A DNA stretch of 64,000 bases from Actinokineospora fastidiosa. Its GTDB lineage: Bacteria; Actinomycetota; Actinomycetes; Mycobacteriales; Pseudonocardiaceae. Below, one piece after another: positions 26,295 to 34,077 of this stretch (its first letter is position 1; each line of letters begins with the position of its first letter). Under the pieces are notes generated by a model that made no database searches, was not told where the DNA came from, and saw only the letters and a program-made list of their open reading frames with translations. Both the position numbers and the translations under genes were made by a program. The stretch is from NCBI RefSeq assembly GCF_014648415.1, contig NZ_BMRB01000002.1, positions 1,137,260 to 1,201,259 on the forward strand, read 5' to 3'.

Positions 26295-26563
26295 GCCTGC
26301 CTCCCCTCGACCGGCCTGTCGACCGGCGAACGAGACCGCTTCCGTTCCGCTAGGTGGGAACGCCTCGGCCGCGCCACTCGCGCCGGTGGGCTCGCACACC
26401 GGCGCGAATCGGCTCGTCTCCGACGGTAAGACGCCCCCGCCCGGGGGTCAACGCGACGCGCGGAGGGCGAACGAACCGCAAGGTGAGAGATGGGTTATCC
26501 CACCCCACCGCCCTCAGGACCACCACGCACAGCCGTGACCCGGTGTCACCAACGCGACAACCC

Positions 26564-26649
26564 CACGGCGACGACACCAGGGCGACAACCACCACGGCGA
26601 CGACACCAGGGCGAGGACCACCGAGGCGACGACACCAAGGCGAGACCAC
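26564..26649 (+). repeat. Three tandem ~29-bp units in a 484-bp intergenic region
   Basis: Three adjoining units of 29, 29 and 28 bp start at 26564, 26593 and 26622. They share GGCGACGACACCA(G/A)GGCGA. They lie in the 26295-26778 gap between the MerR gene and the bifunctional nuclease, in which I see no gene. There are no spacers between units, so this is not a CRISPR array. It is probably a minisatellite made by slippage. Confidence 0.65.
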
Positions 26650-26694
26650 CGAAGCCAGCCACGCTGGGTCAGGAACCCACCGCACCGTGGGGGT

Positions 26695-26713
26695 CCGGGG
26701 GGTCGCCCCCCGG
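26695..26713 (-). terminator. Hairpin terminator after the bifunctional nuclease gene
   Basis: CCGGGGGG (26695-26702) and CCCCCCGG (26706-26713) form an 8-bp stem with a 3-nt loop, 66 bp past the minus-strand stop at 26779. A second weaker CCCGCG/CGCGGG hairpin lies closer to the gene. Confidence 0.5.
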
Positions 26714-26778
26714 GCAGGCACCGGTAGTCGACCGCGGCCCGCGCTTTCCGCGGGCACACCTCGGCCCAAATACGTCGA

Positions 26779-27255
26779 CTACGTATCCGCTCCGCGGAAG
26801 TCCTCCGGCGAGACGGAGTCGAGGAACTCGCGGAACTTCTCGACCTCGTCCTCCTGCTCGTCGGGGATGACCAGGCCCGCTTCCTGCAGGACGGAGTCCT
26901 CGGCGTGGATGGGCACGCCCACCCGCAGCGCGAGCGCGACCGAGTCGCTGGGGCGGGCGGAGACGCGGATGTCCCCGTCGAACACCAGCTCCGCGTAGAA
27001 GGTGCCTTCCCGCAGGTCGGTGATGCGCACCTGCTCCAGTTCCCGGCCGAGCGCGCCGATGACGTCCTTGAGCAGGTCGTGGGTCAGCGGCCGGGCGGGC
27101 CGCACCCCCTGCTGCTCCAGCGCGATCGCGGTGGCCTCCACCGACCCGATCCAGATGGGCAGGTATCGGTCGCCTTCGGTCTCCCGCAGCAACAGGATCG
27201 GCTGGTTGGCGGGTAGCTCCACCCGCACGCCCACCACACGCATCTCACTGCTCAT
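26779..27255 (-). CDS. Bifunctional nuclease (BFN) family protein (Rv1829-like)
   Basis: 158 residues. The conserved core MRVVGVRVELPANQPILLL, LPIWIGSVEATAIALEQQG and FDGDIRVSARPSDSVALALR identifies the DUF151/BFN family, named for plant nucleases with DNase and RNase activity. The bacterial activity is not well established. ATG 27255 follows GGAGGGAGG. It lies between the two MerR genes exactly as in the mycobacterial Rv1828-Rv1830 block. Confidence 0.9.
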   Translation of the reverse strand: MSSEMRVVGVRVELPANQPILLLRETEGDRYLPIWIGSVEATAIALEQQGVRPARPLTHDLLKDVIGALGRELEQVRITDLREGTFYAELVFDGDIRVSARPSDSVALALRVGVPIHAEDSVLQEAGLVIPDEQEDEVEKFREFLDSVSPEDFRGADT

Positions 27256-27379
27256 CGGGCTCGCCTCCCTCCGCTCGCTGGGGCACCGGCGTCCCGTATC
27301 ACCGAGCATCGCTTATCGCCTGGCTCCGACGCTACCCGCCAAGGGCGGCCGATGCCCGACAATCCGGCACCGGGCTCGA

Positions 27380-28033
27380 TCACTGGCCGGTCACCCGCCG
27401 CAGTCCGGACTTGACCAACAGCGTATGCAAACCCACCGACAGCCCCGTCAATTCCCGGGCCTGCTCCGCGGCCCTGCGCTGGTCGCGTTGCCGGTACAGC
27501 GGCGCGACCACCTGCTCGAGCAGGCCGAGCTCGCGGTCGGCCGCGGCCCGGAACGCGCGCAGGTGCCTCGGTTCGAGGCCGTAGCCGCCCAGCGCCGCGG
27601 CGATCCGCACGATCTGGACGCCGTCGGGGTCGTAGCTGCCGTTGTCGTCGGGGCGCACGAGGCCGTACTGCTCCAGCTCGGCCAGCAGGGCGGGCGCGAC
27701 GCCGGTGTGCGCGACGACCTCGTCGCGGCCGAGCCGGTCGGCGGGCGCCGCCCTGGGCGCGGCGGGCAGGGCCGCACCGGAGTCGAGGCGCTCGCGGATG
27801 ACCTTCAGCGGCAGGTAGTGGTCGCGCTGAGCGGCCAGCACGAAGCGCAGGCGGGCGACGTCGGCGTCGGAGAAGCGGCGGTACCCCGCCGCCGTGCGCT
27901 CCGGGCTGACCAGGCCCTCCGCCTCGAGGAACCGGATCTTGGAGATGGTGACGTCGGGGAACTCCGGGCGCAGGCGCGCGAGCACCGCCCCGATGGTCGC
28001 CCCGTCCCGCGTCGGTCGCCCGACCGCCGTCAT
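27380..28033 (-). CDS. MerR-family regulator (Rv1828-like)
   Basis: 217 residues. The N-terminal winged helix-turn-helix is IGAVLARLRPEFPDVTISKI and RFLEAEGLVSPERTAAGYRR. The remainder is a distinctive helical C-terminal domain (EVVAHTGVAPALLAELEQYG, then YDPDGVQIVRIAAALGGYGL) found in the mycobacterial Rv1828 group. It starts 5 bp after garA ends, so it is probably co-transcribed with garA. It has no metal-binding cysteines. Its own operon is a possible target. Confidence 0.88.
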   Translation of the reverse strand: MTAVGRPTRDGATIGAVLARLRPEFPDVTISKIRFLEAEGLVSPERTAAGYRRFSDADVARLRFVLAAQRDHYLPLKVIRERLDSGAALPAAPRAAPADRLGRDEVVAHTGVAPALLAELEQYGLVRPDDNGSYDPDGVQIVRIAAALGGYGLEPRHLRAFRAAADRELGLLEQVVAPLYRQRDQRRAAEQARELTGLSVGLHTLLVKSGLRRVTGQ

Positions 28034-28038
28034 GCCCG

Positions 28039-28485
28039 CTACGCGCCTGCGCTGGGGCCGGTCAGGAAGACGAGGCGGAACTTGCCGATCTGCACCTCGT
28101 CGCCACCGGCCAGCACGGCCTGGTCGACCGGCTCGCGGTTGACGTAGGTGCCGTTGAGGCTGCCCACGTCGATGACCACGAACTCCCCGCCCTCCCGGCG
28201 GAACTCCGCGTGGCGGCGGGAGACGGTGACGTCGTCGAGGAAGATGTCGCTGTCGGGGTGGCGCCCGGCGCTGGTGGTGTCCCGGTCCAGCAGGAAGCGC
28301 GAGCCCGCGTTGGGGCCGCGCTTGACCACGAGCAGGGCCGAACCGTGCGGCAGGGCGTCGACACCAGCGACAGCGGGCTCCGGGGCGGGGGTGGGCCCGC
28401 CCTCGTTGAGGAAGTCGGCCCGGAAGACCGAGGTCCGCTCGGGAGACTGCTCCGGCGGGATTCCGGGCCCGTCGTTGGTGCTCAC
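28039..28485 (-). CDS. garA: FHA-domain regulator GarA (OdhI homologue)
   Basis: 148 residues. The FHA domain (about 50-140) has GRHPDSDIFLDDVTVSRRHA and VGSLNGTYVNREP, binding phosphothreonine. Unphosphorylated GarA inhibits 2-oxoglutarate dehydrogenase and NAD-glutamate dehydrogenase and activates glutamate synthase. Phosphorylation of the N-terminal motif by PknB or PknG releases it. In M. tuberculosis that motif is ETTSVFRADFL; here it is ERTSVFRADFL, so the first threonine (the PknG site) is Arg17 and only Thr18 (the PknB site) remains. GTG 28485 follows AGGAGGAG. Confidence 0.92.
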   Translation of the reverse strand: MSTNDGPGIPPEQSPERTSVFRADFLNEGGPTPAPEPAVAGVDALPHGSALLVVKRGPNAGSRFLLDRDTTSAGRHPDSDIFLDDVTVSRRHAEFRREGGEFVVIDVGSLNGTYVNREPVDQAVLAGGDEVQIGKFRLVFLTGPSAGA

Positions 28486-28587
28486 GTGAGCTCTCCTCCT
28501 GCTGGGTCGACTCCGTTGAACAGTGCCAACGTACCGTGCGCGATCAGCAGTGGTGAGGGTGGCTCCCCCGTCCGGCGGGAGATCGTC

Positions 28588-29154
28588 TCAAGATCGCAAC
28601 GCGGCGCGGGTCTGGACGAGGTAGAGCAGACCCGACCACAGGAACAGCAGCCCGCCCCAGATCGCCAGCGCGTAGGCGAAGGGCCGGGCGATCTGCGCGG
28701 CCGTCGAGCCGCCCTGGGCCAGCAGGAGCAGCGGGAAGGCGTACATCAGGTTGAAGGTCGCCGCCTTGCCGATGTAGGTGACCTCCGGCGGGCCGAACCC
28801 GCGGCGGCGCAGCAGCGCGATGCAGCAGGCGACCAGCAGGTCCCTGGCCACCAGGGTGGCCGCGACCCACCAGGGCACGATGTCGCGGACGACGAACGCG
28901 ACGATCGTGGCCAGGGTGTAGAGGCGGTCGGCGGCCGGGTCCAGGAGCATGCCCAGGCGCGAGGTCTGGTCCAGCCACCGGGCGATCTTGCCGTCGAGCC
29001 AGTCGGTGACCCCGCTGAACACCAGGATGGCCAGGGCCCAGCCGTCCGCCTTGGGAACCAGCAGCAGGTAGAGGAACACCGGGACGCCCGCGAGGCGCAG
29101 CACGCTGAGGGCGTTCGGGATCGTCCAGATCTTGTCCGCCGGTTCCGTCGTCAC
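28588..29154 (-). CDS. CDP-alcohol phosphatidyltransferase
   Basis: 188 residues from GTG 29154. The family signature is complete: DWLDGKIARWLDQTSRLG followed by MLLDPAADR, which supplies the Asp residues that bind the metal and CDP-lipid. Five to six transmembrane helices. It transfers a phosphatidyl group to an alcohol, giving phosphatidylglycerophosphate, cardiolipin or phosphatidylinositol-type lipids; the acceptor cannot be told from the sequence. Position matches pgsA2/Rv1822 in mycobacteria. It is 13 bp after the PfpI-like gene. Confidence 0.9.
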   Translation of the reverse strand: MTTEPADKIWTIPNALSVLRLAGVPVFLYLLLVPKADGWALAILVFSGVTDWLDGKIARWLDQTSRLGMLLDPAADRLYTLATIVAFVVRDIVPWWVAATLVARDLLVACCIALLRRRGFGPPEVTYIGKAATFNLMYAFPLLLLAQGGSTAAQIARPFAYALAIWGGLLFLWSGLLYLVQTRAALRS

Positions 29155-29167
29155 GGGCGGAGCGTAT

Positions 29168-29716
29168 TTACGCCCGCTCGAAGACCTCGACGAGGGTCCG
29201 GCAGAAGGCGGGCAGGTCATCGGGCTTGCGGCTGGACACGAGCGTGCTCGGCGCGCCCTCGCAGACCACGACCTCGGCGTCGACCCACTCCCCGCCCGCG
29301 TTGCGGATGTCGGTCCGCAGGCTGGGCCACGAGGTGATCTTGCGGCCGCGCACGGCGTCCGCCTCGACGAGCGTCCACGGCCCGTGGCAGATCACCGCGA
29401 CGGGTTTGCCCTGGTCGAAGAAGGATTTGACGAACGCGACGGCGTCGTCGTCCATGCGCAACTGGTCGGGGTTGGCGACGCCCCCGGGCAGCACGAGCGC
29501 GTCGAAGTCGTCGGCCCCGGTGTCGGCCGCGGCGCGGTCGACGGGGAAGGTGTCGGCCTTGTCCAGGTGGTTGAACGCCTGCACGCGGTCCTTGCCCGTG
29601 GACACCAGCTCGGGCCTGCCGCCCGCCTGCTCGACGGCCTTCCACGGCTCGGTCAGCTCGACCTGCTCGGTCCCCTCGGGGGCGACCAGGAACGCCACTC
29701 GGCGGTCGGTGAGCAT
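29168..29716 (-). CDS. DJ-1/PfpI-family protein
   Basis: 182 residues of the class I glutamine-amidotransferase-like fold. The nucleophile elbow is VAVICHGPWTL, with Cys near 110 and His next to it, and a Glu in LVAPEGTEQVEL (about 15-20) completes the usual triad. Relatives are annotated as general stress protein 18 or protein/nucleotide deglycases. ATG 29716 has a GGAGG site. It is translated together with the phosphatidyltransferase, which is probably incidental. Confidence 0.88.
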   Translation of the reverse strand: MLTDRRVAFLVAPEGTEQVELTEPWKAVEQAGGRPELVSTGKDRVQAFNHLDKADTFPVDRAAADTGADDFDALVLPGGVANPDQLRMDDDAVAFVKSFFDQGKPVAVICHGPWTLVEADAVRGRKITSWPSLRTDIRNAGGEWVDAEVVVCEGAPSTLVSSRKPDDLPAFCRTLVEVFERA

Positions 29717-29800
29717 CGAGACCTCCAGATTGGTCGGTGGGGTTGCCCGAGGGTGTCCCGGATAGGTGGGTGATCAAACCTTTGTCGCTAGCGTGGTGGG

Positions 29801-31147
29801 GTGGATCTGGTGGCGCGGCTGCGCGCTGAGCTGGGGACCGGGCACGTGCTCACCGACCCCGACCTGCGCGCCGGGTACGAGACCGACTGGACAGGGCGGT
29901 TCACCGGCCGGGCGCTGGCCGTGGCGCGGCCCGGCGACCGCGACGAGGTCGCCGCCGTGCTGCGCGCCTGCGCCGAGGCCGGGGTCGCGGTGGTGCCGCA
30001 GGGCGGCAACACGGGCCTGGTCGGCGGGGGCGTGCCGCGCGGCGGCGAGGTGGTGCTCAGCACTACCCGGCTGACCGGCCTCGGCGAGGTGGACCGGGTG
30101 TCCGGGCAGGTCACCGCCGGGGCGGGGGTGCCGCTGGCCCGGCTGGGCGCGCACGCGCGGGCCGCTGGCCTGGACTTCGGCGTCGACATCGCCGCCCGCG
30201 ACTCGGCCACCGTCGGGGGGATGGTGGCGACGAACGCGGGCGGGCTGCGGGTGGTGCGGTGGGGGCCGATGCGCGACCAGGTCGTCGGGGCCGAGGCGGT
30301 GCTGGCCGACGGGCGGGTCGTGGGCTCCCTGGTCGGGCTGGAGAAGGACAGCACCGGGTACGACCTCACCGGGGCGCTGGTGGGCAGCGAGGGCACGCTG
30401 GCCGTCGTGACGGCGGTGCGGCTGCGCCTGGTCCCCGCGGTGGCGCACCGGGCGACGGCGGTGCTGGGCCTGGCGTCCACGGCCGACGCGGTGGCCGCGA
30501 TCGGGGTCCTGCGGGGTCCGCTGCTGAGCGCGGTCGAGGTGTTCTACGACGACGGCGTGCGGCTGGTGCGCGCGCACCGCGGCCTCACCGGGCCCTTCCG
30601 CGCGGACTGCCCGGTCTACCTGCTGGTCGAGTTCGCAGGCGACCACGACCCGACCGAGGACCTGGCGGCGGCGGTGTCCGGGCTGCCCGCCGTGGTCGAC
30701 ACGGCGCTGGCGACCGACGAGGCGGGCAGGCGCGGGCTGTGGGCCTACCGCGAGGGGCACACCGAGGCGATCAGCGCGCACGGCGTGCCGGTCAAGCTCG
30801 ACGTCGCCGTCTCGCCCGCGCGGGCGGCGGAGTTCGAGACGGCGGTGCGCGCCGCCGTGTCCGCCGCTGCCCCCTCGGCGCGGCTGGTCCTGTTCGGCCA
30901 TCTCGCGGAGGGGAACTTCCACGTCAACGTGCTGGACGAGGCGGACGGGCACGCCGTGTCCGACGCCGTGCTCACGACGGTCGCGCGCTTCGGGGGGTCG
31001 ATCTCGGCCGAGCACGGGGTCGGCGTCGCCAAGGCGCCGTGGCTGCACCTGACCCGCACCCCGGCCGAGCGCGACCTCTACGCCGCCATCAAGGCAGCGT
31101 GGGACCCGGCGGGCGTGCTCAACCCGGGCGTGCTCATTCCCCGCTGA
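29801..31147 (+). CDS. FAD-linked oxidase/dehydrogenase (GlcD / D-2-hydroxyglutarate type)
   Basis: 448 residues. The N-terminal PCMH FAD domain includes VVPQGGNTGLVGGGVP (about 66-80) and ATVGGMVATNAGG (about 138-150). The C-terminal cap has FGHLAEGNFHVNV, the His/Asn metal-binding motif, and ISAEHGVGVAK. This is the D-lactate / glycolate / D-2-hydroxyglutarate dehydrogenase family; the exact 2-hydroxyacid is uncertain. GTG 29801 lies 6 nt after a TAGCGT -10-like hexamer with no ribosome site, so translation may be leaderless. Its end overlaps the convergent crotonase gene by 14 bp. Confidence 0.88.
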   Translation: MDLVARLRAELGTGHVLTDPDLRAGYETDWTGRFTGRALAVARPGDRDEVAAVLRACAEAGVAVVPQGGNTGLVGGGVPRGGEVVLSTTRLTGLGEVDRVSGQVTAGAGVPLARLGAHARAAGLDFGVDIAARDSATVGGMVATNAGGLRVVRWGPMRDQVVGAEAVLADGRVVGSLVGLEKDSTGYDLTGALVGSEGTLAVVTAVRLRLVPAVAHRATAVLGLASTADAVAAIGVLRGPLLSAVEVFYDDGVRLVRAHRGLTGPFRADCPVYLLVEFAGDHDPTEDLAAAVSGLPAVVDTALATDEAGRRGLWAYREGHTEAISAHGVPVKLDVAVSPARAAEFETAVRAAVSAAAPSARLVLFGHLAEGNFHVNVLDEADGHAVSDAVLTTVARFGGSISAEHGVGVAKAPWLHLTRTPAERDLYAAIKAAWDPAGVLNPGVLIPR

Positions 31148-31967
31148 AGGACGGCGGGCGGCGCTCCAGGAACGCCTGCACGGCCTCGCCGAGGTCGCGG
31201 GAGGGCAGGAAGGCTGCGTTCCACGCCGAGACGTACCGCAGCCCGTCGGCGACCTGCTGCTCGCGGGCGTGGTTGAGCACGTCCTTGGTGCCCTGCACGA
31301 CCAGCGGCGGGTTGGCGGCGATCTCGGCGGCGAGCGCGTGGGCGGCGGCGAGGACGGCGGCCTGGTCGTCGTAGACGTCGTTCACCAGCCCGATCTGCTG
31401 CGCGCGGGCGGCCGGGATGTCCTTGCCGGTGTACGCCAGTTCGCGCACGTGGCCCTCGCCGATGATCCCGGCGAGCCGCTGCAGGCTGCCCAGGTCGGCG
31501 ACGATGGCGACCTTGACCTCGCGGACGCTGAACCTGGCGTCCGCGGAGGCGAGCCGGATGTCGGCGGCGGCGACGACATCCACTCCCCCGCCGATGCACC
31601 ACCCGGACACGGCCGCGATCACCGGCTTGCGGCAGCGGGCCACGGAGGTCACCGCGTCCTGCAGCGCGCGGATCTCGGTGAGGAACCGCGTGCGCGGGCC
31701 CGCCAGCGAGTCGCCCGCCAGCATGGAGCCCCAGGACGGCATCATCGCGGGCAGGTCGAGGCCGTAGGAGAAGTTCGCGCCGCTGCCGGTCAGGACGATC
31801 GCCCGCACCTGCGGGTCGGAATCGAGCTCGGCGAAGACCTGCGGGAGCTCACGCCAGAAGTCCGGTCCCATGGCGTTGCCCTTGCCGGGGCCGAGCAGGG
31901 TGACCGTGGCGACGTGGTCGGGCGTGTCCCCGCCCGATTTGTCGACCTTCAGCGAAACCAGTGTCAT
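31134..31967 (-). CDS. Crotonase-fold enzyme, likely dienoyl-CoA isomerase type
   Basis: 277 residues of the enoyl-CoA hydratase/isomerase family. The CoA-binding loop is GANFSYGLDL and the oxyanion segment is SGWCIGGGVDVVAAADIRLA. In SVREVKVAIVADLGSLQRL a Glu and an Asp are eight residues apart, the spacing of the catalytic pair in delta3,5-delta2,4-dienoyl-CoA isomerase (ECH1), so isomerase activity is more likely than hydratase. It would serve beta-oxidation of unsaturated fatty acids in the cytoplasm. ATG 31967 is the start. Confidence 0.88.
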   Translation of the reverse strand: MTLVSLKVDKSGGDTPDHVATVTLLGPGKGNAMGPDFWRELPQVFAELDSDPQVRAIVLTGSGANFSYGLDLPAMMPSWGSMLAGDSLAGPRTRFLTEIRALQDAVTSVARCRKPVIAAVSGWCIGGGVDVVAAADIRLASADARFSVREVKVAIVADLGSLQRLAGIIGEGHVRELAYTGKDIPAARAQQIGLVNDVYDDQAAVLAAAHALAAEIAANPPLVVQGTKDVLNHAREQQVADGLRYVSAWNAAFLPSRDLGEAVQAFLERRPPSFSGE

Positions 31968-32090
31968 GCGCGTCAGTATTACCCATGGGTAACTTAGCGG
32001 CCATACCCGATCGTGTACCCACCGGATGGCGCATGCTGTCGGGGGTGACCGGTAGGTTCCGCACGGATCATGCTGTTGATTGGAGTACCC

Positions 32091-32237
32091 GTGGCAGGTC
32101 AGATGTCCACGCCGATCTTCGACGAGTTGCTGCGCGAGATGACGGCCGCGGCCGAGGCCGCGCAGGCTCCCAAGCCGGAGCCCAAGCCCGAGCCGCAGGT
32201 CACCGGCACCGGCGGGCGCAGGCGCAAGCCGGAGTAG
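32091..32237 (+). CDS. Small protein, 48 aa
   Basis: GTG 32091 follows GGAG with a 5-nt gap and opens a 48-codon frame ending TAG 32235-32237. The first half is an amphipathic helix (STPIFDELLREMTAAAEAA). The second half has a Lys-Pro-Glu repeat (APKPEPKPEPQ) and a basic tail GGRRRKPE. It is a plausible genuine small protein because of its ribosome site and clean helix-plus-linker composition. It has no recognised family. It stands between the divergent crotonase and the ArsR regulator. Confidence 0.55.
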   Translation: MAGQMSTPIFDELLREMTAAAEAAQAPKPEPKPEPQVTGTGGRRRKPE

Positions 32238-32256
32238 TCGACCGCCAAAGAGACGT

Positions 32257-32286
32257 TTGACAGAACGTGCGCGGAGTTCGCAGACT
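32257..32286 (+). promoter_or_regulatory. Promoter of the ArsR-MFS operon (leaderless)
   Basis: A perfect TTGACA at 32257-32262 and CAGACT at 32281-32286, 18 bp apart, place the transcription start at about 32293. That is the ATG of the ArsR-type gene, which has no ribosome site, so the mRNA is probably leaderless. Confidence 0.6.
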
Positions 32287-32292
32287 GCGGCC

Positions 32293-32817
32293 ATGAGTGA
32301 GGGGGACCCGCGCACGAGCCTGCACGACATGCGGGCGCTGGCCCATCCGCTGCGCGTGCGCATCCTGACCCTGCTGACCGACTCGGCGATGAGCGCGGCC
32401 GAGGTCGCCCGCGAACTCGGCGGGACGCAGGCGAACGTCAGCTACCACCTGCGCAAGCTCTTCGACGCGGGCCTGCTCGACATGGTCGAGGAGGTGCCCA
32501 TCCGCGGCGGCGTCGCCAAGCGCTACCGCCACCGCCCGCACCGCTCCCGGCCGCACCGGGACCGCGCGATGCTCACCGAGCTGACCAGGCGCAGCGCGCT
32601 GCGGGCCGCGCACGGCACGGCCAGCGACGCCGAGCTGTGGGTCGACCCGGACCTGTGGCAGGAGACCGTCGAGGCGGTGCGCGCGCTCAGCGAGCGCATG
32701 CACCGCGCCGCCAAGCCCCCGCACACCCCCGGTACCGTCCGGGTCAGCACGACGATCTCGCTGTTCGAGATGGAACCGGGGGAAGCACGTGGGGGACTCC
32801 GAGGCGACCGCGGTTAG
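32293..32817 (+). CDS. ArsR-like helix-turn-helix regulator
   Basis: 174 residues. An HTH_20/ArsR-type winged helix covers about 8-90: MRALAHPLRVRILTLLTDSA, AAEVARELGGTQANVSYHLR and KLFDAGLLDMVEE. A C-terminal extension (about 100-174) lacks metal-binding Cys clusters, so it probably senses something other than arsenic or cadmium. ATG 32293 coincides with the predicted start of transcription. It overlaps the MFS gene by 29 bp; the pair is a regulator-exporter unit of a kind common in actinomycetes. Confidence 0.85.
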   Translation: MSEGDPRTSLHDMRALAHPLRVRILTLLTDSAMSAAEVARELGGTQANVSYHLRKLFDAGLLDMVEEVPIRGGVAKRYRHRPHRSRPHRDRAMLTELTRRSALRAAHGTASDAELWVDPDLWQETVEAVRALSERMHRAAKPPHTPGTVRVSTTISLFEMEPGEARGGLRGDRG

Positions 32818-34063
32818 CGGCACGCCCGCCGACCAGGGGAGACAGCCGTCGGGGATGTGGGAGCCGCTGCGGCACCCGATGTTCCGCAGGCTCGTCATCG
32901 GCCGCGTCACGACCTATCTCGGCAACGCCGTCGCGCCGGTCGCGCTGGCCTTCGCCGTCCTCGACCTGACCGGCTCGGTGGCCGCGCTCGGCATCGTGGT
33001 GGGCGCGCGGTCGCTGGCCAACGTCGCGCTGCTGCTGCTCGGCCGCGTGCTGGCCGACCGGCTGCCGCGCGGGGTGATCCTGCAGGGCGCGAGCGTGGCC
33101 GCCGCGGGCTCGCAGCTGGCGACGGCCGCCGCCGTCCTCATGGGATTCGCGAGCATCCCGCTGCTCGTCGTGCTCAGCGTGGTCAACGGCGCGGTCGCCG
33201 CGGTGTCGCTGCCCGCGGCCTCCGCGCTGACGCCGCAGACGGTGCCGCCCGCGCTGCTGCGCCAGGCCAACGCGCTCGCCCGGCTGGGGATCAACACGGC
33301 GCTGATCACCGGGGCGTCGTTCGGCGGCATGGTGGCCGCGCTGGTCGGCGCGGGATGGGCGATGGTCGCGACCGGCGCGGTCTTCCTGCTCGCCGCGTTC
33401 TTCTACGCGCGCGTGCGCGCCCCCGAGGTCGACAGCGCCGCGCCGACCCGTCCGCTGGCCGACCTCAAGGCGGGCTGGCGGGAGTTCGCGTCGCGGCCGT
33501 GGGTGTGGTCGGTCGTGGCGGGCATGATGGTGGTCAACGCGGCCTTCGTCGGCGGCGTCCAGGTGCTCGGCCCGGCGATCGCGGACACGACCTTCGGCCG
33601 CCCGGCGTGGGGCTTCATCCTCGGCGCGCAGACGGCGGGCATGGCGCTCGGCGGGCTGATCGCCACCCGCTGGCAGCCCCGGCGCGCGCTGCTGGTCGGC
33701 ACGGCGCTGATCGCGGCCAGCTCGGTGCCGCTGTTCGCCCTCGCCCACCTGCCCGCGCTGGTGCCGATGCTCGTCGCGATGGTGCTGTGCGGGGTGGCCG
33801 TGGAGCAGTTCGCCATCGCGTGGGACGTGTCGCTGCAGGAGAACGTGCCCGCCGACAAACTGGCGCGGGTCTACTCCTACGACGCGATGGGCTCGTTCAT
33901 CGCGATCCCGCTGGGCGAGATCGCGATCGGTCCGCTCGCGCTGCACTTCGGCGCGCCCGCCACGCTCACCGGCGCAGGCGTGCTCATCGTCGTCGCGGTG
34001 GCGGCCGTCGTCGTCACACCGGGCATCCGGACACTGACTATCAGCAAGAAAGGCGTTGCGTAG
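32789..34063 (+). CDS. MFS exporter (EntS-like)
   Basis: 424 residues with about 12 transmembrane helices; the soluble N-terminus (1-35) ends in RHPMFRRLVIGRVTTYLGNA, the usual entry into helix 1 of MFS_3/EntS-type exporters. The loop motif is LLGRVLADRLPRGVIL. GTG 32789 has a GGGGGAAG ribosome site inside the end of the ArsR gene. It probably exports a drug or siderophore-like compound under ArsR-type control; the substrate is unknown. Confidence 0.87.
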   Translation: MGDSEATAVSGTPADQGRQPSGMWEPLRHPMFRRLVIGRVTTYLGNAVAPVALAFAVLDLTGSVAALGIVVGARSLANVALLLLGRVLADRLPRGVILQGASVAAAGSQLATAAAVLMGFASIPLLVVLSVVNGAVAAVSLPAASALTPQTVPPALLRQANALARLGINTALITGASFGGMVAALVGAGWAMVATGAVFLLAAFFYARVRAPEVDSAAPTRPLADLKAGWREFASRPWVWSVVAGMMVVNAAFVGGVQVLGPAIADTTFGRPAWGFILGAQTAGMALGGLIATRWQPRRALLVGTALIAASSVPLFALAHLPALVPMLVAMVLCGVAVEQFAIAWDVSLQENVPADKLARVYSYDAMGSFIAIPLGEIAIGPLALHFGAPATLTGAGVLIVVAVAAVVVTPGIRTLTISKKGVA

Positions 34064-34077
34064 CGCGGAGAACGGGC

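Noticed and set aside
26295-26778. Protein-coding frames on both strands and a CRISPR-like array
   Set aside because: The frames are low-complexity translations of the tandem units with no ribosome site; the units adjoin without spacers, so there is no CRISPR structure.
31961-32260. 99-codon plus-strand frame overlapping the 48-aa gene
   Set aside because: Its composition is irregular and it lacks a ribosome site, whereas the 48-aa frame in another phase has both a site and a clean helix-linker layout.
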